The notes: generated by a model not told the origin, from the letters alone. A DNA stretch of 64,000 bases from Bacteroidota bacterium (GCA_023428135.1 JAEYZG010000040.1:41171-105170), one strand, 5' to 3'. Counted from the stretch's first letter, positions 26,657 to 35,039 are shown. Translations and numbers: made by a program.

Positions 26657-26914
26657 TTACTTCTTTAGTTCGCCTGCTTTAGTGAAGAAATCAATAAGCA
26701 GGTAAAAGGTCTCTGAGGTGGTTTTCAGATCAGAGCAGTAGACATCGTTTTCTGCATAGTAGATGTACATGAAGAAGACATAGATCAGCACCTTGTTCAT
26801 GTCCTGCGGTGTAATCAGCTTGAGCAGGATGTCCAGCTCGTCAATGATCTGCTGATTGAGTACCGTGTCTTCCTGTAGAATAACAGCTACTCTTTTTCCC
26901 GGATTTGTTTCCAT
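26657..26914 (-). CDS. Small helical protein, unknown, member of a local duplication
   Basis: 85 residues from ATG 26914 (METNPGKRVAVILQEDTVLN); the frame is open further upstream but that part reads through a structured GC-rich element and is unlikely to be translated. Mostly alpha-helical with one hydrophobic, Tyr/Phe-rich stretch (LIYVFFMYIYYAENDVY, about 45-61) and an end 'FFTKAGELKK'. No family recognised. A decayed copy lies just downstream (26493-26567), and the gene follows a 114-bp GC-rich inverted-repeat element. Confidence 0.6.
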   Translation of the reverse strand: METNPGKRVAVILQEDTVLNQQIIDELDILLKLITPQDMNKVLIYVFFMYIYYAENDVYCSDLKTTSETFYLLIDFFTKAGELKK

Positions 26915-26939
26915 AAATGTTTGTTTGGGATTGTGCTTC

Positions 26940-27053
26940 GTTCCGCAAGCGGTTAAAAAAATCGACAAAAAATTGCGTGGAACAGTAGCTACAGACTTAG
27001 AGGTACCGCGACGAACCCGAGATACAATAGCTACGCCCACGCAAAAGCGGAAC
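26940..27053. ncRNA. GC-rich multi-stem structured element (candidate RNA or leader)
   Basis: Three nested complementary pairs: GTTCCGC (26940-26946) with GCGGAAC (27047-27053); TTGCGTGG (26973-26980) with CCACGCAA (27037-27044); GTAGCT (26985-26990) with AGCTAC (27029-27034). The block is much more GC-rich than its surroundings. On the minus strand the inner hairpin is followed by TTTTTT (complement of 26967-26972), like a rho-independent terminator, 50 bp before the small gene at 26914. This could be a small RNA, an attenuator leader, or a DNA-level element. I recognise no known RNA family. Confidence 0.4.
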
Positions 27054-27179
27054 ACCAGCTATTCTTATACCTCTGAAAGTTCGCGGTTTTCTAAGTCAAG
27101 AATATGCTAACGCAATTTTTTATATGTAAAAGTCTTTATGTCAGGACTCTAATCGATAATCAATACGGTGTTTGGTTGA

Positions 27180-27341
27180 ACGAGGCAAAGATAGGAAAAA
27201 AGCTGAAAGCATAAAGAAAAAAAGCTGAAAGCTAAAAGCTTAAGGCTTAAAGTAAAAGGGAAAAAGTTGAAAGTTTAAAGCTGAAAGTTCAATGTAGTTA
27301 ATACTTTAAGCTTTCAGCTTTACGCTTTTCGCTCCAATGAT
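27180..27341. repeat. Purine-rich low-complexity repeat (AAGCTGAAAGC type)
   Basis: Imperfect serial AAGCTGAAAGC / AAGCTTAAGGCTTAAAG units, ending in an inverted part (CTTTAAGCTTTCAGCTTTAC at about 27304-27323) so that the block can fold back on itself. Related runs occur at 14778-14812, 28188-28265, 34790-34845 and 35205-35245. Confidence 0.7.
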
Positions 27342-28157
27342 TTAAAACTCCAGAGCTTGCTGCTGATGTATTTCTCTTTTTCCTGAACTGCTTATTCCTA
27401 TCTCATGTACCGGAATTTCCTGCGTACGGGAAGCTATTACAATCTCTACTGCTTCTGCATGTTTATCAAATAAGGCTTTAGCCAGTTCCGGTGAATTATT
27501 CTCTTCTGATAAATGAGAAAGAAAAAGATGGCTTAAGTTTTCAGATCTATGTGTCAGAAAGAGATCCAGCGCTTGTTTGTTAGATAAGTGCCCGACATCG
27601 CTTGATATCCTTCTTTTGAGAAAATACGGATAGTTCCCATTCTGAAGCATTTCCTCATCATAATTGGCTTCCAGGAATACAGCATTGCAGCATTTGAAAT
27701 ACCTGATCACATTATCGCAGACAGAACCTATATCTGTAAAAACTCCTACACACAAATCTTTATACCGGATTACAAAACTCTGAGGATCTCTGGCATCATG
27801 AAATTTAGGAAAGGCAGTAATTTCAAGCTGTCCGATGGTGATCGGTTTTTCAGGGTACATTAAAACAATAGATGGATTGGTGTCATCCAGATTGGCATTG
27901 TTAAGTGTATCCCTGGTGATATAAACAGGTAAGTTGTGCTTTTTAGAAAGAACCCTGACTCCCTTTATATGATCTGTATGTTCATGCGAGATGAATAAAG
28001 CTTTTACTTTTTTCATTGAAAGTTCGAGTCTTTTCATCCGCTGTTCGATTTCCCTGCAGCTGATACCGGCATCTACCAGAATGGCTTCCTTTTCATTTCC
28101 TATATAGTAACAATTTCCATTGCTGCCGGAATTGAGAGAGGTTACAAATAACTTCAT
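27342..28157 (-). CDS. MBL-fold metallohydrolase (YycJ/WalJ-like)
   Basis: 271 residues. The metallo-beta-lactamase core is clear: 'SLNSGSNGNCYYIG' at the start, 'ILVDAGISCREIEQR', the zinc motif 'SHEHTDH' (H58, H60, D62, H63), 'FPKFHDARDPQSFVI', 'FTDIGSVCD' and the distal 'SDVGHLSNKQA' and 'LSHLSEENN'. This matches the WalJ/YycJ group of small MBL proteins that may act as 5'-exonucleases in mismatch repair; in Firmicutes the gene sits by walRK, which is not the case here. Cytoplasmic. Both flanks carry low-complexity repeats. Confidence 0.9.
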   Translation of the reverse strand: MKLFVTSLNSGSNGNCYYIGNEKEAILVDAGISCREIEQRMKRLELSMKKVKALFISHEHTDHIKGVRVLSKKHNLPVYITRDTLNNANLDDTNPSIVLMYPEKPITIGQLEITAFPKFHDARDPQSFVIRYKDLCVGVFTDIGSVCDNVIRYFKCCNAVFLEANYDEEMLQNGNYPYFLKRRISSDVGHLSNKQALDLFLTHRSENLSHLFLSHLSEENNSPELAKALFDKHAEAVEIVIASRTQEIPVHEIGISSSGKREIHQQQALEF

Positions 28158-28187
28158 TACTGAAAGTTAGTGAAAAATGAAGAACAT

Positions 28188-28265
28188 AAAAAGTTTTAAG
28201 TTATAAGTGGTAAGTTGTAAGTAGTTGAAAGAAGTTTTAAGTTGTAAGTGTTAAGTGTTAAGTAG
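28188..28265. repeat. Low-complexity repeat (TTTTAAGTTGTAAGT type)
   Basis: Serial TTTTAAGTTATAAGTGGTAA / GTTGTAAGTGTTAAG units; related to the run at 35205-35230 beside the tRNA-like remnant. Confidence 0.65.
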
Positions 28266-28348
28266 TTAAATAGTTAATGTTTATGAAAAGAAGAACAGGA
28301 GTGGAGATGTTGGAAAAAAATGATAATTTGTAGTTAAAATATTACTGC

Positions 28349-29047
28349 ATGCAGGCATTTTTTGCATATTTAGATCGTTTAGATCTTATTTCCTTATTCC
28401 TGTTGTTCTTACTGGAAAATGCTGCTATAGCCTTAATGGCTGTGCTGCTTGGCTTTGCGTTGGATGGTTTGTTGCCTGAGATGAAACGCCTGATCAGCTT
28501 AAAAGAAGTTTACTGGACTTGTTCTACTATTTTCTTTAACACTCTTGTTACGCTGACCGGGTATCTGCTTTTTAAATACGGCTTTATTGTTTTCCATATA
28601 GAGTCCGGTATTTTAAATATCGTAATTGATTTTGTGGTATTGATCTTTGCCATGGATCTGCTGATGTATGCGTTTCACCGAGTCATACATCAGCTGAGCT
28701 TTGTCTACCGCTATCATGACCTGCATCATGCTTACGATACACCAACTGCTATTTCATTGTTTGTTCTGCATCCGGTAGAAGTGCTGGGTTTCGGATCACT
28801 CTGGTTGTCGTTATTGTTTACGATAGATTTTTCTATTTATGCAGTAGTGCTTTATCTGGTAATAAATGTAGCGATGGGCATTATCGGGCATCTGCGTAAA
28901 GAAATCGTTCCTGCAACGGTTAAGCATCACGTATGTTTTAAATGGCTCGCCAATACAGGCTTTCACGTGGATCATCATCAGCATGAACAACACAACTTCG
29001 GATTTTATACCAAGGTCTGGGACAGGTTATTCGGGACTTTGAAATAG
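28349..29047 (+). CDS. Sterol desaturase/fatty acid hydroxylase family membrane protein
   Basis: 232 residues with four to five membrane helices. The di-iron histidine boxes are 'HRVIHQ' (about 111-116), 'HDLHHAYD' (about 124-131) and 'HVDHHQHEQHNF' (about 211-222), with 'FVLHPVEVL' between. The family inserts hydroxyl groups or double bonds into fatty acids, carotenoids or sterol-like lipids using oxygen. All boxes are intact. The substrate is likely a membrane lipid or carotenoid; no pathway neighbours help. A short gene with TonB_C-like end follows 38 bp after. Confidence 0.85.
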   Translation: MQAFFAYLDRLDLISLFLLFLLENAAIALMAVLLGFALDGLLPEMKRLISLKEVYWTCSTIFFNTLVTLTGYLLFKYGFIVFHIESGILNIVIDFVVLIFAMDLLMYAFHRVIHQLSFVYRYHDLHHAYDTPTAISLFVLHPVEVLGFGSLWLSLLFTIDFSIYAVVLYLVINVAMGIIGHLRKEIVPATVKHHVCFKWLANTGFHVDHHQHEQHNFGFYTKVWDRLFGTLK

Positions 29048-29085
29048 GGGAAAGAAGATTCATGATAAGACTAAGTAATTAGAAA

Positions 29086-29796
29086 ATGAAAAAGTGGACC
29101 TTTGCAATATGGATGTTGTTTAGCTTTAGCGCTGCATTTGGACAGCAGGCTGTTAAAGATTCCATTTTTCAACATGTTAAAAATAAAACCTCTAATCTAT
29201 TTAGCGAAAGTATTTGTAGCGCTTATCTGGACTTTGCAGAAAATCTGGTCAGAAAAGATTCTATATGCCTGCCTCAATATAAGCATGAGTTTCCAGTTAC
29301 CAACAATACATATAGGTTATGGATTACAAGCAAGTATAGTATTTATTACTATTCTTATTGCTCTGGGTGTTGTATTATACTTTGCAGCGATTGTTTTGAT
29401 GATTATATGATCTGGGCAATTGAGCAAAAGTTTGGTAAAGGCTTTTTAGAATCACAAAAAAATATTTCGGATAGTCTGGATAGAGTAGGGATGGGATATA
29501 AGGAAGTTCGCTATCCATTGTCTGAAGATTCATTAAGGCAATTCATTTATTCAAAAGTTCAGAAAAAGTCATTGGAGGAATCTCCTCCTAAGTTTGCTTG
29601 CTTTGAAATAGATGAAAAAGGAAATGTTGTTGATATAAGTGTAATTGAAGGGGAATTTATTGTGAAGCAACTGCCGGAAACGGACGAGTTAATTGTGCTT
29701 TTGAAAAAGTTATTTAAAAATGATAAGAAATGGACTCCAGCAATGTTTTTAGGGAAGCCTATCCGGGGGTATTACATTTTACCTTTATCTTTGTAG
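29086..29796 (+). CDS. Secreted protein with TonB C-terminal-like domain
   Basis: 236 residues. Sec signal peptide MKKWTFAIWMLFSFSAAFGQ (cut about 20). Residues about 165-236 ('CFEIDEKGNVVDISVIEG' ... 'FKNDKKWTPAMFLGKPIRGY' ending in PL) follow the TonB_C pattern (F.I...G.V....V..G....L......W.PA...G.PV...), but without the usual N-terminal membrane anchor and proline-rich linker. A Cys-rich patch ('YYSYCSGCCIILCSDCFDD', about 87-105) precedes it. Such orphan TonB_C-like proteins are common in Bacteroidetes and are unlikely to energise receptors. It may be co-transcribed with the hydroxylase gene. Confidence 0.7.
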   Translation: MKKWTFAIWMLFSFSAAFGQQAVKDSIFQHVKNKTSNLFSESICSAYLDFAENLVRKDSICLPQYKHEFPVTNNTYRLWITSKYSIYYYSYCSGCCIILCSDCFDDYMIWAIEQKFGKGFLESQKNISDSLDRVGMGYKEVRYPLSEDSLRQFIYSKVQKKSLEESPPKFACFEIDEKGNVVDISVIEGEFIVKQLPETDELIVLLKKLFKNDKKWTPAMFLGKPIRGYYILPLSL

Positions 29797-29929
29797 GCTG
29801 TAAAAAAACAGAAACATTATATAAATAGTTAAGTTAGTATTTATTTACTTGCTTTTTATTTGAAAACCATGACTTTGAGATAGGTATTTTGTGGGGTATT
29901 AGGTTTGACATAGCTTTAAAACGTAGGCT

Positions 29930-30080
29930 ATACACTACGTTGACCCAAAGCCGCCCTTCCAGGGCTGGTGTTGCTAAATAGCAAAGTTTTCTTTAAGCCC
30001 CCGGAGGGGGTGATGTTATGTCAGCATAGGGTGGAGCCCTATGCGCTTATTTTGACATTGCTCCCAAAACGTAAGGCTTT
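29930..30080. repeat. GC-rich hairpin cluster
   Basis: Three short inverted repeats in 90 bp: GCCC..AGGGC near 29953, CCCCC/GGGGG at 29998-30010 and GCATAGGG/CCCTATGC at 30024-30044. The surrounding pair ACGTAGGC / ACGTAAGGC (29920s and 30070) suggests element borders. It resembles short noncoding repetitive elements of Bacteroidetes; no transposase is present. Confidence 0.45.
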
Positions 30081-30084
30081 ACTT

Positions 30085-30129
30085 AAATCCTGAAAATTCC
30101 TTTAATCCCGTAAATCCTGATTCAGACAA
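30085..30129. repeat. Dispersed repeat family A, inverted copy
   Basis: ATTCCTTTAATCCCGTAAAT then CCTGATTCAGACAAA; reverse complement of the family A consensus. Confidence 0.75.
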
Positions 30130-30253
30130 AATTACCTAATTAATTTTTTTGAATAACAAAAAACATTAGCAGACAAGCCCGGTTTCAAATTTTGTGAAAC
30201 ATATAATTGTACTTGTTCTTTTCAGGGTTATATTTGCGCATCTTTTGGAAGAT

Positions 30254-30622
30254 TTGAAACAACTATTACTCATAGCGGCCATTATCGGAATTTTACTGCA
30301 TAACTTCAGTAAGTTCATGATCGTTGCTTCTTTTGAAGGTAACAGGGATGTCATTGCCAAAACCCTCTGTGTGAAGAAGGAGGAAGCTGGTAATGATTGT
30401 CAGGGAAAGTGTTATCTTAAAAAGCAGTTAGATACCGAAAGTAAAAAAACAAATACTTTAAGTTCCGATAAAGTATCTTCTGAAATTCAGTTCATTGAAT
30501 CAAATTTTCCGGTTCAATTCAGTTTAATTCAGATCTCCTCATTTGATTTTCTTCCTTATAAAAAGGATAGCCATCTTCAGTTTCATTTTTCGTTCTTTCA
30601 TCCTCCACGGCAGAACAGCTAA
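30254..30622 (+). CDS. Small Cys-motif protein of a metal-uptake operon
   Basis: 122 residues from a TTG at 30254 (MKQLLLIAAIIGILLHNFSK), chosen because GGAAG lies just before it and the family begins with a short Lys followed by a membrane helix; a GTG at 30194 would add 20 residues. After the single helix comes 'NRDVIAKTLCVKKEEAGNDC' and 'QGKCYLKKQL' (Cys at about 37, 46 and 50). Small proteins with LC...C.GKCYLxKQL regularly precede TonB receptor and PepSY genes in Bacteroidetes as far as I recall; their role is uncharacterised but probably metal handling at the inner membrane. The next gene starts 344 bp later. Confidence 0.7.
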   Translation: MKQLLLIAAIIGILLHNFSKFMIVASFEGNRDVIAKTLCVKKEEAGNDCQGKCYLKKQLDTESKKTNTLSSDKVSSEIQFIESNFPVQFSLIQISSFDFLPYKKDSHLQFHFSFFHPPRQNS

Positions 30623-30966
30623 GGAGAAAACCACTCTGTTTTAACAGCATTTATCATTACTGATAGCCTATCTCTTGATGTATAAAACATTAGGAAAACA
30701 CTACATGCTTTCTATCATTACAAACAAAAGATATGGAATGCTTGAGGTACAATATAATTGGCATTGCTGTATATAAAAAATCTGCCTGAGCAGAACTACA
30801 GATCAACGGTTTCTCAAAGCTCCGTCATTCACGGACAGTTCAATTTCAACATAATAAAAAAATCCGGACCTGAATCCTGCCGATATTCTGCTATTCAAAT
30901 TGGCGTGAGAAGAAGTCAGAAATCAACAGTTTCCTGTCCGGTTGATTTAAACAATCAATCAAATTT
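30623..30966. other. Spacer before the TonB receptor gene
   Basis: No convincing gene, although 30758-30970 is open by chance. Short inverted pair TCCGGAC (30858) / GTCCGG (30936) could form a leader hairpin; otherwise nothing recognised. Confidence 0.35.
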
Positions 30967-33348
30967 ATGAAACTGAGTTGTAAGTTTATATATATTCTAT
31001 ATCTTTTATTAAGCAGCAGTTCTTCCTGGGCACAATATATAGTGGAGGGTAAGGTGTTTGATTCACAGACCAAAGAAAGCCTTCCTGGGACTTTAATTAT
31101 CGCAGATTCCATTAACGCTACTACTACAGATGGCAACGGGACCTTTATTCTTAAACTTTCAGATCGTCCTGACAGCTTACTGATCCGGTCGCTTGGGTAT
31201 GAAGATCATTATGTAAAACCTCTTCATGGAAAAAAGATTACCGTTGCTTTAAAAGTATCAGCTTCTGATATGCAGGAAGTTATCATAACTGCCAATAGAG
31301 AAGCCAGTCTGAGGTCAGAAGCGCCGATTGCGATCAGTAAAATTTCGCAGGAGGTTATCAATGATACCAAGCCAGTTTTGCTGACAGAGATCATCAGTAA
31401 AGTACCGGGAGTGGTGATGCAAAATCTTAATAACGAACAGCATGGCATGTCTATCCGTCAGCCAATGGGGACCTCTTCATATTTCCTGTATATGGAAGAC
31501 GGATTGCCGCTGCGTCCTATGGGGCTGTTCAACCACAATGGTTTGATAGAAATGAACATCTTTGCCATCAGCAATGTGGAAGTAGTAAAAGGACCGGTAT
31601 CGTCCTTATATGGACCGGAAGCAGTAGGGGGAGCGATCAATTTTATCACGCAGAAGCCTACAGCCGTGCCCACTGCAAAGATTGGATTTCAGGCCAACAA
31701 CTATGGGTACAGAAGAGTGCAGTACGGAGCAGGGGGCATGATCACCAAAAGGTTCGGAATCTATGCCGGAGGATTTTATTCGTTCCAGAACAACGGATGG
31801 CAGGCCTTTTCAGACTTTAACAAACACTCTTTTAACATTCGTCTCGATTATAATTTTACCGAAAAAACCAGGCTCTACCTTACCACATCCTATAATAAAT
31901 ATCATAGCGATATGAGCGGAAGTGTCGACAGCATTGCTTTTTATAACAGAGCCTATACCGGTACTTCGGATTTTACTTACAGAGAAGTCTATTCGCTGAG
32001 ATCCAAGCTGACATTGGAACATAGCTGGAATAAAAACAATCAGACAACTGTATCCGGCTTTTTCCGGGATAATTTAATCGGGCAGAATCCCTCTTACGGA
32101 ATACGTTGGAAATCCGGCAGCACGACTGCAACCGGAGAAATAAACGAAAGTGTTTTCAAGAGCTATGGACTTCTTGCCCAGCATACCAAACAATTTGGTT
32201 TTTGGGACACCCGATTGACAACCGGTATCTATCTGGATTATTCACCGACTACTTATTCAGCTCATCAGATAGATCTGGAGGCACAGCTCAGACCTGATCA
32301 AAAATCCGTAGAGCAATACAAATTATTAAAAGAAAGACCGGACCTGAAGCTGGCAGATTACAGTACAGATCTTCTGAATTCAGCAGGGTATTTTCAGTTA
32401 GTGACCAGTCCGGTAAAAAAGCTGAAACTTACAGCCGGCATGAGGTATGACCGTATGTCCTTTGATTACCAGAATTATCTGGATCAGTCAACAGGATCTA
32501 AGTTGTATGATCAGTTAACAGGAAAAATTGGTGCAACCTATGTACTTGCAAAGAACACAGGTGTATATGTAAACTATAGTCAGGGCTTTTCTCCCCCCAG
32601 TCTTACCTCCATTTTCAGAAAGCGTCCGAATGTTGCAGTAGGAGATCCCAATCAGTTTTATTATGACTTAAAACCTGCAAAGTTTGACAATGCAGAAATA
32701 GGAGGTTGGGCAGGACTTCTGAACAATGTCGTTTATATTGACTGGGCATTCTATACCATGTGGGGTAAAAATGAATTGCTGAATATCAGAATGCCTGATA
32801 ATTCAACAGACTATGCGAGTGCAGGGAAAACATTTCATCAGGGTATAGAAGGATCGATTACAGTTCGTCCGTGCAAGTCAATGACTCTTCGTGCAGGAGG
32901 AAGTTATTCCGTACATAGATTTGAAGAATTTCTTATCAGCAACAAATCAACGGATGAGTTCAAGGATGCTGGAGGAAAGATCATGCCCTCCGCACCAGCC
33001 TGGATCGGAAATAGTGAAGTTATCTATAAGCCACAGCGATTTCTGAAAGGATTCAGAACCTCACTGGAATGGCAGCGGATAAGTGCATGGTATCAGAATC
33101 AGTCAAACACTGCGAGGTACCAGGACAAAACCTTTCTGGGAATGGAAGGAGTGAGTGTTTTAAACTTCAGGGTGGGATATGAATACAAAGGAATTGAGGG
33201 CTTTGTAAATATTTTGAATCTCACTGACGAACTTTATGCGCATGCAGCTACAAGAGGTAATAATGTGACAGACAGAACAACCTATACTCCTGCAGCTCCG
33301 AGGTCATTTGTAATAGGAATTCAATACAACTTTACCGGTAAGAAATAA
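30967..33348 (+). CDS. TonB-dependent outer-membrane receptor (metal or siderophore uptake)
   Basis: 793 residues. Signal peptide to about residue 22 (LLSSSSSWAQ), a carboxypeptidase-regulatory-like domain (about 24-105, 'VEGKVFDSQTKESLPGTLII'), the plug (about 110-225, with 'SKVPGVVMQNLNNEQHGMSI' and 'EVVKGPVSSLYGPEAVGGAI') and a 22-strand type barrel ending in 'YTPAAPRSFVIGIQYNFTGK' with terminal aromatic residues. Length and architecture fit siderophore/copper receptors rather than the larger SusC type. It is followed 22 bp later by a PepSY protein and preceded by a Cys-motif small protein, which together suggest uptake of an iron or copper complex; ligand unknown. Confidence 0.92.
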   Translation: MKLSCKFIYILYLLLSSSSSWAQYIVEGKVFDSQTKESLPGTLIIADSINATTTDGNGTFILKLSDRPDSLLIRSLGYEDHYVKPLHGKKITVALKVSASDMQEVIITANREASLRSEAPIAISKISQEVINDTKPVLLTEIISKVPGVVMQNLNNEQHGMSIRQPMGTSSYFLYMEDGLPLRPMGLFNHNGLIEMNIFAISNVEVVKGPVSSLYGPEAVGGAINFITQKPTAVPTAKIGFQANNYGYRRVQYGAGGMITKRFGIYAGGFYSFQNNGWQAFSDFNKHSFNIRLDYNFTEKTRLYLTTSYNKYHSDMSGSVDSIAFYNRAYTGTSDFTYREVYSLRSKLTLEHSWNKNNQTTVSGFFRDNLIGQNPSYGIRWKSGSTTATGEINESVFKSYGLLAQHTKQFGFWDTRLTTGIYLDYSPTTYSAHQIDLEAQLRPDQKSVEQYKLLKERPDLKLADYSTDLLNSAGYFQLVTSPVKKLKLTAGMRYDRMSFDYQNYLDQSTGSKLYDQLTGKIGATYVLAKNTGVYVNYSQGFSPPSLTSIFRKRPNVAVGDPNQFYYDLKPAKFDNAEIGGWAGLLNNVVYIDWAFYTMWGKNELLNIRMPDNSTDYASAGKTFHQGIEGSITVRPCKSMTLRAGGSYSVHRFEEFLISNKSTDEFKDAGGKIMPSAPAWIGNSEVIYKPQRFLKGFRTSLEWQRISAWYQNQSNTARYQDKTFLGMEGVSVLNFRVGYEYKGIEGFVNILNLTDELYAHAATRGNNVTDRTTYTPAAPRSFVIGIQYNFTGKK

Positions 33349-33370
33349 CGAGCCCCTTTGGGAGACTTTA

Positions 33371-34852
33371 ATGATACGCAAAAATATTTATAAGTGGCAT
33401 AGAAGCATCAGTATCGTGATTGCTGTGCCTGTGCTTATGTGGACGCTAAGCGGCATCCTGCACCCTGTCATGAGTACCTTTAAGCCCAGGATAAAAAATC
33501 AGTCTTTACCTGCTCTGCCTGTTGATATGGATAAGGTTCGTCTAAGCTTTACAGAAGTACTTACAATGAATGGAATTGAATCTATTGATAATTTCAGGCT
33601 TATAATGCTTGATAGTAAAGTATACTATCAGGTTTTATTTGATCAGAAAGATATTCCGGTGTACATCAGTGCTGAAGATGGAAAGTTGTTGGAGGACGGT
33701 GATCAGAAGTATGCGATCCAGCTTTCCCGACATTTTCTTGGAGATACAAAAACTGCAATAACAGATACAAAACTAGTTCATGAGTTTGGGGATGAATATC
33801 CTTTCATTAACCGTTTATTGCCAGTTTATAAAGTCTCTTTTCAGCGTGAAGATGGGTTGAGGATTTTCGTGGAGACATTCGGCGACAGGATGGCTTTTGC
33901 TGTGAATGATCTGCGTTATGGGTTCAGCAGGTTTTTCTCTGCCTTTCACAGCTGGAGTTTTCTGGAGGCTTTGGGCAGCCTAAGATATGTTGTGATTGTA
34001 GTTTTATGTGGTCTTGCTTTATTCGTAGCCATCAGCGGGATCTATATTTATTTTATTTCCAATGAAGTAAGGGTTAATGATCGTTCGAATAGTTACATCA
34101 AAACCAGAAGGCTCCACAGGATCACTTCTATCTTTGTTTCCGTTACCACTTTGATGTTTGCTTTCAGCGGCGGTTATCACGCATTTGAAAAGTTAAAACC
34201 GGACAACAGATCTGCATCTTTGATAAAGCCATCTATTCCTGTTCAACAACTTCAATGGGATAGTCTTCAGTTTTTAAAGAAAATTCAAGAACTAGGTATG
34301 TTGAATAATTTATCTGTGGTGAATATGGATACTTCCCTATATTGGCAGGCCATTATTATAAATGAAGAACATAAAGTTAAGACAATTTATCTGAATGTAT
34401 CAACGCTGGAGGAACTAAACAATGGTGAAGCGGTATATGCTTCTTTTCTTGCAAACGGATATAGTAGCAATAAATCGGATGCTATTGCTTCCATTGAGCA
34501 AATCAATAGGTTTGGTGGTGAGTACGGCTTTGTAAACAAACGTTTGCCTGTAATGAAGGTTCAGTACAATAGCAATGGCAACGAGCGCTATTATGTGGAA
34601 ACGTCAAGCGGTAAACTTTCTGTCCGTATTGAAGATAAAGATCTTTATGAGGGACTTAGTTTTGCATTTCTTCATAAATTTCACTTTACAGATGCATTGG
34701 GTAAAACCACCAGAGACATCATTACGGTGATTGCTGCTCTTGCCAATTTAATTGTTGTAGTGATTGGTCTTGTTCTGTTTTTTAAGAAGAGGAGAAAGTT
34801 GAAAGCGGAAGGCTTAAAGCTTAAAGTGAAAAGCTTAATAAGTTCTAAGTAA
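33371..34852 (+). CDS. PepSY-domain membrane protein (ferric reductase-like partner of the TonB receptor)
   Basis: 493 residues. N-terminal 'YKWHRSISIVIAVPVLMWTL' helix with conserved His, two periplasmic PepSY-type regions (about 75-165 and 330-420, e.g. 'ISAEDGKLLEDGDQKYAIQL'), and helices around 205-230, 250-275 and 455-478. 'HSWSFLEALGSLRYVVIVVL' and 'HKFHFTDALGKTTRDII' carry further paired His. These proteins are thought to reduce imported metal chelates at the inner membrane. The gene lies 22 bp after the receptor and is surely in the same operon. The last ~15 codons (KKRRKLKAEGLKLKVKSLIS) are built from the AAGCTTAAAG low-complexity repeat, so the natural C-terminus may have been altered. 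Confidence 0.85.
   Translation: MIRKNIYKWHRSISIVIAVPVLMWTLSGILHPVMSTFKPRIKNQSLPALPVDMDKVRLSFTEVLTMNGIESIDNFRLIMLDSKVYYQVLFDQKDIPVYISAEDGKLLEDGDQKYAIQLSRHFLGDTKTAITDTKLVHEFGDEYPFINRLLPVYKVSFQREDGLRIFVETFGDRMAFAVNDLRYGFSRFFSAFHSWSFLEALGSLRYVVIVVLCGLALFVAISGIYIYFISNEVRVNDRSNSYIKTRRLHRITSIFVSVTTLMFAFSGGYHAFEKLKPDNRSASLIKPSIPVQQLQWDSLQFLKKIQELGMLNNLSVVNMDTSLYWQAIIINEEHKVKTIYLNVSTLEELNNGEAVYASFLANGYSSNKSDAIASIEQINRFGGEYGFVNKRLPVMKVQYNSNGNERYYVETSSGKLSVRIEDKDLYEGLSFAFLHKFHFTDALGKTTRDIITVIAALANLIVVVIGLVLFFKKRRKLKAEGLKLKVKSLISSK
34790..34845. repeat. AAGCTTAAAG low-complexity repeat inside the 3' end of the PepSY gene
   Basis: GAAAGTTGAAAGCGGAAGGC then TTAAAGCTTAAAGTGAAAAG; the same repeat type as at 27180-27341, here read as coding sequence. 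Confidence 0.65.
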
Positions 34853-35006
34853 TGGCATAAAGTATTCTTAATATCTACTTTCATATTACAATCCTGAATG
34901 GATTGAATATTTATAAAAACTTGGGTTGGTGTTGATGCGATACCAAAGGAGCGTGTTTATTTTTCAGGTATTGTCTAAAAACATTTGAGTGCTTCAAGGT
35001 TTTATC

Positions 35007-35039
35007 ATTGATGCCATCGCTTTAAGCGATGGCATCAAT
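35007..35039. repeat. Perfect 15-bp inverted repeat
   Basis: ATTGATGCCATCGCT / AGCGATGGCATCAAT with a 3-nt loop (TTA). No T-tract follows, so it is not a standard terminator. It is 155 bp after the uptake operon. The rest of 34853-35132 shows no gene. Confidence 0.75.

Larger units (their letters stand above)
29797..30253. other. Repeat-rich spacer
   Basis: Contains a GC-rich hairpin cluster (separate entry, 29930-30080) and an inverted family A copy at 30085-30129 (AATCCCGTAAATCCTGATTC). No gene. Confidence 0.5.

Noticed and set aside
26915..27055. N-terminal extension of the small gene at 26657
   Set aside because: The extension reads through the structured GC-rich element and ends in a run that looks like a terminator; ATG 26914 is a better start.
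26856..27110. 84-codon plus-strand ORF over the GC-rich element
   Set aside because: Antisense to the small gene and made of the inverted-repeat element; low likelihood of translation.
30758..30970. 70-codon plus-strand ORF before the TonB receptor gene
   Set aside because: No family features, no start context, and overlaps the receptor start.
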